DNA of 64,000 nucleotides. Origin: Algiphilus sp. (GTDB taxonomy: Bacteria > Pseudomonadota > Gammaproteobacteria > Nevskiales > Nevskiaceae). Below are positions 43,829-51,625 of this stretch, one piece after another. Under the pieces are notes generated by a model. The model did no database searches. It saw only the letters and a program-made list of their open reading frames with translations, and had not been told where the DNA came from. Made by a program: the position numbers and the translations under genes. The stretch is from positions 62,001 to 126,000 of the forward strand of contig NZ_JAGLEJ010000005.1 of NCBI RefSeq assembly GCF_023145115.1. The letters are read 5' to 3'. Position 1 is the first letter of the stretch. Every line of letters begins with the position of its first letter.

Positions 43829-43908
43829 CGGGGACAGTATACTTATTTTATCGCGCCAGAGTCAGCGGCCTTGCCTCTCGCCTGGATAAAATAAGTATAC
43901 TGTCCCCG
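43829..43908. repeat. perfect 24-bp inverted repeat, REP/RAYT-type element
   Basis: The arm at 43829-43852 (GGGGACAGTATACTTATTTT core) is an exact inverse of 43885-43908, with a 32-base spacer. It is AT-rich amid GC-rich DNA. From memory, GGGGACAGTATACTTATTT motifs accompany REP-associated tyrosine transposases in proteobacteria, so this is probably a non-autonomous element. It sits between convergent AraC and PhoX-like genes, so it could also work as a bidirectional terminator. Confidence 0.85.
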
Positions 43909-43939
43909 ATCTTCGCCTGCAGGCGCCCCGATCTACGGC

Positions 43940-45220
43940 TTACCCGAACCAGGGCCCGGAAATCTGGAAGGTCACGCCGCCCAGCCCTGGCCCGCCGGCA
44001 TTCGGCCCGCGCTGCGAGTTGACGAAGAAGTGCCGACCGTCCGGCGAGAACGCGGGTCCGGTGAGCTCGCTCGCCTCGTGGCCGGTCAGCCGCAGCAAGT
44101 GCACCAGCTCGCCGTTCGGGCGGATGGCGACGACGTCCTGCTCGCCGGACTTGTCCTCGACCACGACGACATCCCCGCCGGGGGTGACCACGATGTTGTC
44201 GACGGAATCGAGGATGGGATCCTCGAACCAGTTGTCGTCGTAGATGACGCGCACGGTGCCGTCGGCGATGTCGTGGGCCCAGATGCGCCGGTCGCCCTTG
44301 GTCGCGAAGTAGATCTGGCCGTTGTGGTACCAGATGCCCTCGCCGCCGTCGAAGGCGGTGGACTCGGGCACCTGCAGGCGGGTGGCGGTACCGGTGAGCA
44401 CGCCGCCGAGCACGGGGTTGGGGTTGGGCACGTCCAGCCACTCGACCGCGAAGGGTACGGAGGTCACGGCGCGGTCGTCGGAATCCAGCGTCTCGGCATC
44501 GATGAGCACCTGCATGACCTGCAGGCGACCGATGGTGAGATCGGGGCGGCCGCCGACGTTGGGCGTGTCCGGCACGAAGCGGTAGAAGCGGCCGTCGCCC
44601 TCGTCCTCGGTCTCGTAGACGATGTTGGTGGCCGGATCGACCGCCGCGGCCTCGTGCGAGAAGGTGCCCAGCGCGCGCAGGCGGGTAGCGCTCTCCTGCC
44701 CGAAGGGGTCGCATTCCCAGATATTGCCGAGACCGTACTCCTCGCCCGAGAGCCAGGTGTTCCACGGCGTGATGCCGCCGGCGCAGTTGATGCGGCTGCG
44801 CGCGCCGGACAGGATGTTGTAGCCGTCGACGATTTCGCCGGCGGCGTTGAAGCGCAGCGCGTTGACGCCGCCGGGCAGGAACTCGCGGTTGCAGACGTAG
44901 ACCCAGCCACCGTCCTCGGTGGCGTAGGTGGCGCCGCCATCCGGGTCCGTGTGCCAGAGGAGGTTGGTGTTGGGCACCAGGCGGTTGGCCTCGGCGATGG
45001 CGGTGGCCGTGAAGCCCTCGGGCAGCATCAGGCCGTTGCCGTCGGGCGCCTGCAGCGGGCCCAGCCGCGCCAGCGACGGCCCGTCGCCGCCACCGGTGCC
45101 GGTGTCCATGCCGCCGTCGCTGCCGCAACCGGTGAGCGCCTGGCCCAGCGCGACGTAGGAGAGGCCGGCCGCCGTTCCCTGGAGAACGCGGCGACGGGAT
45201 AACGGAAGCGATGACGGCAT
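43940..45220 (-). CDS. PhoX-like (DUF839) exported protein
   Basis: A 426-residue predicted phosphatase-family protein. The N-terminus has a twin-arginine signal ('SRRRVLQGTAAG') followed by 'ALTGCGSD', so it is likely exported folded and possibly lipidated. The body is beta-propeller-like with DUF839/PhoX motifs: 'SHEAAAVDPATNIVYETEDE', 'NCAGGITPWNTWLSGEE' and 'DNIVVTPGGDVVVVEDKSGEQD'. PhoX enzymes use calcium and iron and hydrolyse phosphate esters. No phosphate-responsive site was found. The start ATG 45220 gives the Tat signal at the right place. Confidence 0.9.
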   Translation of the reverse strand: MPSSLPLSRRRVLQGTAAGLSYVALGQALTGCGSDGGMDTGTGGGDGPSLARLGPLQAPDGNGLMLPEGFTATAIAEANRLVPNTNLLWHTDPDGGATYATEDGGWVYVCNREFLPGGVNALRFNAAGEIVDGYNILSGARSRINCAGGITPWNTWLSGEEYGLGNIWECDPFGQESATRLRALGTFSHEAAAVDPATNIVYETEDEGDGRFYRFVPDTPNVGGRPDLTIGRLQVMQVLIDAETLDSDDRAVTSVPFAVEWLDVPNPNPVLGGVLTGTATRLQVPESTAFDGGEGIWYHNGQIYFATKGDRRIWAHDIADGTVRVIYDDNWFEDPILDSVDNIVVTPGGDVVVVEDKSGEQDVVAIRPNGELVHLLRLTGHEASELTGPAFSPDGRHFFVNSQRGPNAGGPGLGGVTFQISGPWFG

Positions 45221-45326
45221 GGCGGAATCCGGGTGCGGGTGGACAGGCGGCGCGCGATTGTCGGTGCCGAATATGACAGCGCCATGACCGTCCCGCAGTC
45301 GCGCAAATTGCGGAATCGGCCCGGCG

Positions 45327-46235
45327 TCAGCCCCCGCTGACGTTGCGCGACAGCCAGCCGCCCACCCGCGCGGCGGCGGTGTCCGGATGCTCGAGCATGA
45401 AGCAGTGCCCGCCCGGCGTGCCCTCGGCCTCGAGCTGCGGCTGCAGGCGCGCCGCGCGCCGCGCCGACGGCGCCATGAAGAAGTAGCTGCCGACGCCGTA
45501 GTAGAGGAAGGTGGGCACCGGCAGCCGCGGCAGATCCCGCCACGGATACAGCGGGTTCTCGAAGATCTGCGCTTCCAGCTCGGGGTCGCAGGCCAGCGCG
45601 CGTCCGTCGTCGGCATCGCGGGTGGCGTGGCGGACGAAATCGTCCAGCGCTTCGTCGCACCAGCCCGCGTAGATGCCGCGGCCGCGCAGGCGTTCGCGGG
45701 CGGTGTCGGCATCCGCCCAGGCGCTGCGCCGGCGGCGCGCCCCGGCCGCGAAGGGATGCCGACCGAGCGCGGCGGCCAGCTTGGTGCCCAGCCAGTAGCG
45801 CGGCGGCAGGAAGATGGGGTCGAGCAGCACCAGCGCCGCGAAGCGCTCCGGGTTCTGGATGACCGCGCGCAGGCTCAGCGCGGCGCCGAAGCTGTGCCCC
45901 ATCGCGATCAGCGGTGCCGGCGGGGCTTTCTGCGCCAGGGCGCCGTGGATGCGCGTCATGGTCGCGGGCACGCCCGCGAAGTCGCGCGCCGGGTCGGACT
46001 CGCCGTGTCCCTCGATGTCGTGGGTGATCAGGCCCAGCCGCGGGTCGAGCCGGCGCAGGAAGGACCAGTAGACGCCGCCGCAGAAACCGTTGCCGTGCAG
46101 CCAGTGCACGGTGGGCATGCCGGGCGCGGCGTCGCGTCTGCGGCCGCGCACGGTGACGCCGTCGCTGCCGGTATACGCCCAGGCCGCCAGCGACCCGTAG
46201 GCGGTTTCGTCGGTGCCGTCCGCGAAGGCGTTCAT
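45327..46235 (-). CDS. alpha/beta-hydrolase
   Basis: A 302-residue alpha/beta-hydrolase without signal peptide. The oxyanion loop 'VHWLHGNGFCGGVYW' (H47-G48) and nucleophile elbow 'GHSFG' (Ser115) are clear, and 'GGHCFMLEHPDTAA' near residue 275 supplies the catalytic His. An esterase, lipase-like or epoxide-hydrolase-like role is possible; the substrate is unknown. Its start overlaps the stop of the upstream gene (ATGA), giving a two-gene unit. Confidence 0.88.
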   Translation of the reverse strand: MNAFADGTDETAYGSLAAWAYTGSDGVTVRGRRRDAAPGMPTVHWLHGNGFCGGVYWSFLRRLDPRLGLITHDIEGHGESDPARDFAGVPATMTRIHGALAQKAPPAPLIAMGHSFGAALSLRAVIQNPERFAALVLLDPIFLPPRYWLGTKLAAALGRHPFAAGARRRRSAWADADTARERLRGRGIYAGWCDEALDDFVRHATRDADDGRALACDPELEAQIFENPLYPWRDLPRLPVPTFLYYGVGSYFFMAPSARRAARLQPQLEAEGTPGGHCFMLEHPDTAAARVGGWLSRNVSGG

Positions 46236-46822
46236 GCCGCGCTCCGCTGGTAGTCCCAGCTCAGCAGCCAGACCGGAGCGTCGCCGGTGTTCTCGGTGAC
46301 GCAGGGCCGCATGGTGGAGGGATGCGCCAGCATGCCACCCTCGGCGAAGCGCTTCGGCGGCGTGACCGGGTCCATGTGCAGGGTGTGGTGGCGCAACTCG
46401 AGACCGTCGCCGCGCACCAGCATGACCACCGACGCGGTGCCGGCGCCGTGCGGGCGCAGCGGCAGCTCGCGCTGCGGCGGCACCATGATGGCCTGCGCCT
46501 GCTCGGTGCGCGCATTGACGCCCAGCATGGACGTGACCAGCTTCCAGGCTCGGGTGTCCACCACGTTCAGCGCCTCGTCGTCCCAGGCCAGCACCTCGTC
46601 GAGCACGAAGGCACCGCCGGCGATGGGCTCGAGCCGCCCGCGGTCGGCGGCGGCCGCTTCCAGCGTGGCGAGCAGCGCCGGCAGGTAGCGCGCGCTGTCG
46701 CTGAAGGCGATGGCGCCGATGGTGGGCTGGGTGTGGAAGAGGTCGATGGCCGCGTCCTCCGGCCAGGTGGGCAGATGGCCGTCCTGGAACGGGATCAGGC
46801 GGTGCGGTCGATGGGTGCGCAC
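46232..46822 (-). CDS. hypothetical protein coupled to alpha/beta-hydrolase
   Basis: About 196 residues from GTG 46822 (GGAAG upstream). The frame stays open further to 47056, but that stretch would run into the nrdA control region. The protein is soluble and shows a cupin-like set of beta strands ('ASVVMLVRGDGLELRHHTLH', 'PSTMRPCVTENTGDAPVWLL'), perhaps a small beta-barrel. No catalytic motif is recognised. It is linked by ATGA overlap to the hydrolase gene. Confidence 0.65.
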   Translation of the reverse strand: MRTHRPHRLIPFQDGHLPTWPEDAAIDLFHTQPTIGAIAFSDSARYLPALLATLEAAAADRGRLEPIAGGAFVLDEVLAWDDEALNVVDTRAWKLVTSMLGVNARTEQAQAIMVPPQRELPLRPHGAGTASVVMLVRGDGLELRHHTLHMDPVTPPKRFAEGGMLAHPSTMRPCVTENTGDAPVWLLSWDYQRSAA

Positions 46823-47046
46823 GCGGGCTTCCGAAGGCAAAGGATCAGTCTGCCACAGGCGCCTGCGCGCCCCCGCCCGCGTCCGGCCTGCGACCACTTT
46901 GCGCGCAGGCGCCATGTGCCTGTTTGCACGAGCGATTTTCCGCCGGGAACGGTTTGCTGCAGTGCAACTATGGACAACCCGTGCGGGGAACGGCATGGCC
47001 GCGCAAGTGTCTGATTCGGGCCGGGATACGGACGCCGGAAGTGGAG

Positions 47047-47055
47047 TTGTCCACA
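47047..47055 (+). promoter_or_regulatory. DnaA-box-like site upstream of nrdA
   Basis: TTGTCCACA, one base from the DnaA consensus TTATCCACA. An inverse relative TATGGACAA lies at about 46972-46980. DnaA controls nrdAB in Escherichia coli, so a similar role is plausible. Only two imperfect sites are present; this is not an origin. Confidence 0.4.
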
Positions 47056-47086
47056 AGTTGTACGCCGCCTATGCACCCTTTGTTAA

Positions 47087-47134
47087 ACACAGCATCTTGC
47101 GTTGGGCCTATCGACAACACACTACATCTGGTGC
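47087..47134 (+). promoter_or_regulatory. paired NrdR boxes in front of nrdAB
   Basis: Two 16-bp sites resemble the NrdR consensus ACACAATATATTGTGT: 47087-47102 (12 of 16 matches) and 47119-47134 (11 of 16). Their 32-base separation is three helical turns, the usual spacing of NrdR box pairs. NrdR represses ribonucleotide reductase when dATP is plentiful. Together with the DnaA-like site they fill most of the 387-base gap upstream of nrdA. Confidence 0.7.
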
Positions 47135-47209
47135 ATCGTTCTTTCTCAGGCCCGCGCGCGCACCGGGTCCATCAGGCCAACACCACATTGCCGGGGAGGC
47201 AGCCAGCCC

Positions 47210-50182
47210 ATGCAGACACACACCGCGACCGCCGAGAAGACCGCGTACCAGCCCACTGACGCGCCCGCCAGCAGCGCCCAGGTGCAGAGCACCGCGCCGG
47301 GCGGCATGCGCGTCATCCGGCGCAACGGCAAGGTCACCGGCTTCGAGCCCGAGAAGATCAGCATCGCGGTGACCAAGGCGTTCCTCGCGGTCGAGGGTGG
47401 CTCGGCCGCGGCCAGCTCGCGCATCCGCGAGCGCGTCGCCGCCATCACCGAGCAGGTCCTCGCGGCGGTGACCCGCAACCAGCACGGCGGCGGCACCATC
47501 CACATCGAGGACATCCAGGACCAGGTCGAACTGGCCCTGATGCGCAACGGCGAGCACAAGATCGCGCGCTCCTACGTGCTCTATCGCGAGGCCCGCGCCC
47601 GCGAGCGCGCCGAGGCCGAGGCCGCCCAGCCGGCAGCCCCGAAGACCGAGCTGCGCATGACCCGCGACGACGGCTCGCTGGTGCCGGTGGACACCGCGCG
47701 CATGCGCACGCTGGTGGTCGAGGCCTGCGAGGGCCTCACCGGCGTCAACGCCGAGGCCGTGCTCGATGCCGCCATGCGCGACATCTACGACGAGATTCCC
47801 GAGTCGCAGCTGGCCCAGGCGCTGGTCATGGCCGCGCGCACGCGCATCGAGGAAGAGCCCAACTACAGCTACGTGTCGGCCCGGCTGCTGCTCGACGCGC
47901 TGCGCCACGAGGCGCTGACCTTCCTCGACGCCCCCGAGACCCGCCCCACCCACGAGGCGATGACCGGCCTGTACGCGGACTACTTCCGCAGCTACATCCA
48001 CCGCGCCGCCGAGCTCGAGCTGGTCGACCCCAAGCTGTGCCTGTTCGACCTCGACCAGCTGGGCAAGGCGCTGCTGCCCGAGCGCGACCTGCAGTTCGAC
48101 TACCTGGGCCTGCAGACCCTCTACGACCGCTACTTCATCCACAAGGACAAGGTCCGCTTCGAGCTGCCGCAGGCCTTCTTCATGCGCGTGGCGATGGGCC
48201 TGGCGATCAACGAGATCGAGCGCGAGGCGCGCGCCATCGAGTTCTACAAGCTGCTGTCGTCCTTCGACTTCATGAGCAGCACGCCGACGCTGTTCAACAG
48301 CGGCACCCTGCGCCCGCAGCTGTCCAGCTGCTACCTGACCAACGTGCCCGACGACCTCGACGGCATCTTCGGCGCCATCAAGGACAACGCGCTGCTCTCC
48401 AAGTTTGCCGGCGGCCTGGGCAACGACTGGACGCAGGTGCGCGGCATGGGCGCCTACATCAAGGGCACCAACGGCCGCTCCAACGGCGTCGTGCCCTTCC
48501 TCAAGGTGGCCAACGACACCGCCGTGGCGGTCAACCAGGGCGGCAAGCGCAAGGGCGCGGTGTGCGCCTACCTGGAGACCTGGCATCGCGACATCGAGGA
48601 GTTCGTCGACCTGCGCAAGAACACCGGTGACGACCGCCGGCGTACGCACGACATGAACACCGCCAACTGGGTGCCGGACCTGTTCATGAAGCGCGTCATG
48701 GAAGAGGGCCAGTGGACGCTGTTCTCGCCCGAGGACGTGCCGGACCTGCACGACCTCACCGGCACCGCCTTCGAGGAGCGCTACGCCGCCTACGAGCGCG
48801 AGGCCGACGAGGGCCGCATCACCAACTTCAAGCGCCTGCCCGCCGTGCAGCTGTGGCGCAAGATGCTGTCGATGCTGTTCGAGACCGGCCACCCCTGGGT
48901 GACCTTCAAGGACCCGTGCAACCTGCGCAGCCCGCAGCAGCACACAGGCGTGGTCCACAGCTCCAACCTGTGCACCGAGATCACCCTCAACACCAAGGCC
49001 GGCCACGAGATCGCGGTCTGCAACCTGGGCAGCGTCAACCTGCCGGCGCACATCAGCGAGGACGGCCAGCTCGACCGCGCCAAGCTCGAGGCCACCGTCA
49101 ACACCGCCATGCGCATGCTCGACAACGTCATCGAGTACAACTACTACTCGGTGCCGACGGCGCGCAATTCCAACCTGCGCCACCGTCCGGTGGGCATGGG
49201 CGTGATGGGCTTCCAGGACGCCCTCTATAAGTTGCGCCTGCCCTACGACAGCGAGGAGGCCATCACCTTCGCCGACCGCTCGATGGAGGCCGTCAGCTAC
49301 TACGCCATCAAGGCCAGCACCGACCTCGCCGAGGAACGCGGCAAGTACCAGAGCTTCGAGGGCTCGCTGTGGAGCCAGGGCATCCTGCCCATCGACTCCA
49401 TCCGCATCCTCGCCGAGTCGCGCGGCGAATACCTGCAGCAGGACGCCACCGTGTCCGGCGACTACGACTGGGACGACCTGCGCGACCGCGTGCAGACCGT
49501 GGGCATGCGCAACTCCAACTGCATGGCTATCGCGCCCACCGCCACCATCGCCAACATCACCGGCGTCAGCCAGTCGATCGAGCCGACGTACCAGAACCTC
49601 TTCGTCAAGTCGAACCTCTCGGGCGACTTCACGGTGGTCAACACCTACCTGGTCGAGGACCTCAAGAAGCTGGAGCTGTGGGACGAGGTCATGGTCCACG
49701 ACCTGAAGTACTTCGACGGCAGCGTGCAGGCCATCGACCGCGTGCCGGACGAGCTCAAGGCGGTCTACAAGTGCGCCTTCGAGATCGACCCCAAGAAGCT
49801 GGTCGACGCCGGCAGCCGCCGCCAGAAGTGGATCGACCAGTCGCAGAGCCTGAACCTCTACATGTCCGAGCCGAATGGCCGGAAGCTGGACGAGCTCTAC
49901 AAGCACGCCTGGACCTCGGGCCTGAAGACCACCTACTACCTGCGCACCATGGGCGCCACCCACGCCGAGAAGACCACCATCAGCGACAGCCGCCTGAACA
50001 AGGTCGCCGGGTCCGGTCAGGCCTCCGGCGGCGGTGCCAGCACCACCGGCGTCACCGGCAGCGGCGAATCCAGCCGCCCGCCCTCCACGCCGACCGCCTC
50101 CGCCGCCACCAACGGCAACGGCAGCGGCCAGATGCCGCAGGCCTGCTCGATCCTCGATCCCGACTGCGAGGCCTGCCAGTAA
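47210..50182 (+). CDS. nrdA: class Ia ribonucleotide reductase, large subunit
   Basis: Converts ribonucleoside diphosphates to deoxy forms; the large subunit holds the active and allosteric sites. 990 residues from ATG 47210 (RBS GGGGAGG). The N-terminus carries two ATP cones: the first at about 30-115 ('MRVIRRNGKVTGFEPEKIS'), the second at about 140-235 ('LRMTRDDGSLVPVDTARMR'). The catalytic domain has 'STPTLFNSGTLRPQLSSCYL', 'NLCTEITLNT' and the late 'RNSNCMAIAPTATIANITG'. The C-terminal tail ends with a redox Cys pair C986-E-A-C989. It precedes nrdB by 59 bases, and the NrdR boxes upstream point to dATP-linked repression. Confidence 0.98.
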   Translation: MQTHTATAEKTAYQPTDAPASSAQVQSTAPGGMRVIRRNGKVTGFEPEKISIAVTKAFLAVEGGSAAASSRIRERVAAITEQVLAAVTRNQHGGGTIHIEDIQDQVELALMRNGEHKIARSYVLYREARARERAEAEAAQPAAPKTELRMTRDDGSLVPVDTARMRTLVVEACEGLTGVNAEAVLDAAMRDIYDEIPESQLAQALVMAARTRIEEEPNYSYVSARLLLDALRHEALTFLDAPETRPTHEAMTGLYADYFRSYIHRAAELELVDPKLCLFDLDQLGKALLPERDLQFDYLGLQTLYDRYFIHKDKVRFELPQAFFMRVAMGLAINEIEREARAIEFYKLLSSFDFMSSTPTLFNSGTLRPQLSSCYLTNVPDDLDGIFGAIKDNALLSKFAGGLGNDWTQVRGMGAYIKGTNGRSNGVVPFLKVANDTAVAVNQGGKRKGAVCAYLETWHRDIEEFVDLRKNTGDDRRRTHDMNTANWVPDLFMKRVMEEGQWTLFSPEDVPDLHDLTGTAFEERYAAYEREADEGRITNFKRLPAVQLWRKMLSMLFETGHPWVTFKDPCNLRSPQQHTGVVHSSNLCTEITLNTKAGHEIAVCNLGSVNLPAHISEDGQLDRAKLEATVNTAMRMLDNVIEYNYYSVPTARNSNLRHRPVGMGVMGFQDALYKLRLPYDSEEAITFADRSMEAVSYYAIKASTDLAEERGKYQSFEGSLWSQGILPIDSIRILAESRGEYLQQDATVSGDYDWDDLRDRVQTVGMRNSNCMAIAPTATIANITGVSQSIEPTYQNLFVKSNLSGDFTVVNTYLVEDLKKLELWDEVMVHDLKYFDGSVQAIDRVPDELKAVYKCAFEIDPKKLVDAGSRRQKWIDQSQSLNLYMSEPNGRKLDELYKHAWTSGLKTTYYLRTMGATHAEKTTISDSRLNKVAGSGQASGGGASTTGVTGSGESSRPPSTPTASAATNGNGSGQMPQACSILDPDCEACQ

Positions 50183-50241
50183 GGCAGGCCCCGCCACCGC
50201 ATTCCGCCCCGCCGCGAACCGCAATACCAGGAGTCCGCACC

Positions 50242-51420
50242 ATGCTCGAATGGGACACCCCGACCACCCCGCAGCAGCCGCGTCCAGGCCTGCAGACCGT
50301 CAAGCCCGACAACGTCACGCACCCGCCGGTCGACCCCGGCGCGGGTGCGGCCGCGGCCGAGCAGGCCGGCGCCACCGGGCTCGAGAACCTGGAGATGGGC
50401 GCCTCGCGCATCCAGGTCGACGACAAGAAGATCATCAACTGCAAGGCCGACCTCAACCAGCTCGTGCCCTTCAAGTACACCTGGGCCTGGGAGAAGTACC
50501 TCAGCGCCTGCAACAACCACTGGATGCCGCAGGAAATCTCCATGGCCGCGGACATCGCGCTGTGGCAGGATCCGAACGGCCTGACGGATGACGAGCGCAC
50601 CATCATCAAGCGCTCGCTGGGCTTCTTCTCCACCGCCGACAGCCTCGTCGCCAACAACCTGGTGCTGGCCGTCTATCGCCACCTGACCAACCCCGAGTGC
50701 CGCCAGTACCTGCTGCGCCAGGCCTTCGAGGAAGCGCTGCACACGCACGCCTACCAGTACTGCATCGAGAGCCTGGACCTCGACGAGGCCGAGGTCTTCA
50801 ACATGTACCGCGAGATCCCCAGCATCCACGACAAGGCGGCGTGGTCCCTGCCCTACACGCAGTCCCTGGCCGATCCCAACTTCAAGACCGGCACCCCCGA
50901 GGACGACCAGCGCTTCCTGCGCGACATGATCGCCTTCTACGTCGTCTTTGAAGGCATCTTCTTCTACGTCGGCTTCGTGCAGCTACTGAGCTTCGGCCGC
51001 CGCAACAAGATGGTGGGCACCGCCGAACAGATCCAGTACATCATGCGCGACGAGTCGATGCACATGAACTTCGGCATCGACGTCATCAACCAGATCAAGT
51101 ACGAGAACCCGCACCTCTGGACCGAGCAGTTCCAGGAGGAAATCGCCGCCATGCTGCAGGAGGCGACCGAGCTGGAGATCAAGTACGCCCACGACACCAT
51201 GCCGCGCGGCGTCCTCGGCCTGAACGCCAGCCAGTTCAACGAATACCTCAAGTTCATCTGCAACCGCCGCTGCAGCCAGATCGGCATCAAGCAGCTGTAC
51301 CCCGGCGCCACCAACCCCTTCCCCTGGATGAGCGAGGCCATGGACCTCAAGAAGGAGAAGAACTTCTTCGAGACCCGGGTGACCGAGTATCAGACCGGTG
51401 GGGCGTTGAGTTGGGATTAA
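50242..51420 (+). CDS. nrdB: class Ia ribonucleotide reductase, small subunit
   Basis: Radical-generating di-iron subunit paired with NrdA. 392 residues from ATG 50242 (RBS CAGGAG). An unusual Pro/Ala-rich leader of about 60 residues precedes the core, which starts near 'KIINCKADLNQLVPFKYTWAWE'. Metal-ligand motifs are 'QAFEEALHTHAYQYCIESL' (with the radical Tyr region) and 'DESMHMNFGIDV'. The C-terminal tail ('RVTEYQTGGALSWD') should bind NrdA. The stop lies 21 bases before the retron promoter. Confidence 0.97.
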   Translation: MLEWDTPTTPQQPRPGLQTVKPDNVTHPPVDPGAGAAAAEQAGATGLENLEMGASRIQVDDKKIINCKADLNQLVPFKYTWAWEKYLSACNNHWMPQEISMAADIALWQDPNGLTDDERTIIKRSLGFFSTADSLVANNLVLAVYRHLTNPECRQYLLRQAFEEALHTHAYQYCIESLDLDEAEVFNMYREIPSIHDKAAWSLPYTQSLADPNFKTGTPEDDQRFLRDMIAFYVVFEGIFFYVGFVQLLSFGRRNKMVGTAEQIQYIMRDESMHMNFGIDVINQIKYENPHLWTEQFQEEIAAMLQEATELEIKYAHDTMPRGVLGLNASQFNEYLKFICNRRCSQIGIKQLYPGATNPFPWMSEAMDLKKEKNFFETRVTEYQTGGALSWD

Positions 51421-51441
51421 TGCGCTCAACGCAACTACCCA

Positions 51442-51470
51442 TTGACAATAACGGATGACCTGATTAACTT
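51442..51470 (+). promoter_or_regulatory. retron promoter
   Basis: TTGACA (51442-51447), exactly 17 bases, TAACTT (51465-51470). The expected transcription start, 6-8 bases on, coincides with the first base of the a1 repeat (51477). This is a close fit to a promoter dedicated to the retron RNA and reverse transcriptase. Confidence 0.85.
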
Positions 51471-51476
51471 CATCAT

Positions 51477-51621
51477 AAGCTTGCGGGCAGAATTGTTGTC
51501 GCGCATCGCGATATAGCTTCCAATGCGAGGTGGCGATATGTGCCGCCTTTCAATGACAATCTTCTTTCGGTTAGCCTGAATATTTGCTCGGGCTCCCCGG
51601 CGTAGGAGTGCCCGCAAGCTT
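51477..51621 (+). ncRNA. retron msr-msd RNA with perfect a1/a2 repeats
   Basis: Template-primer RNA for retron msDNA. The ends are a perfect 13-nt inverted pair, a1 (51477-51489) and a2 (51609-51621). G51490 right after a1 is the candidate branch guanosine. The msr part has a hairpin TCGCG-CAT-CGCGA (51499-51511). A second stem AGGTGGC/GCCGCCT with loop (51528-51548) and a third near 51573-51594 (AGCC...GGGCT) follow. Recalled comparison with Ec67 (Eco2) shows GGCAG after a1, TTGTTG near the start and GGAGTGCC at a2. The end of the msd cannot be fixed by eye. Transcript ends next to the RT start. Confidence 0.9.
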
Positions 51622-51625
51622 TTTT

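Noticed and set aside
46970..47060. DnaA-box-like sites as a replication origin.
   Set aside because: Only two imperfect boxes, no AT-rich unwinding region and no dnaA/dnaN/gidA neighbours; better explained by nrd regulation.
47108..50224. A 1038-codon open frame on the minus strand across nrdA.
   Set aside because: It is antisense to a textbook NrdA and arises because GC-rich codons give few stops on the opposite strand; composition is Val/Gly/Asp-rich with no motif.
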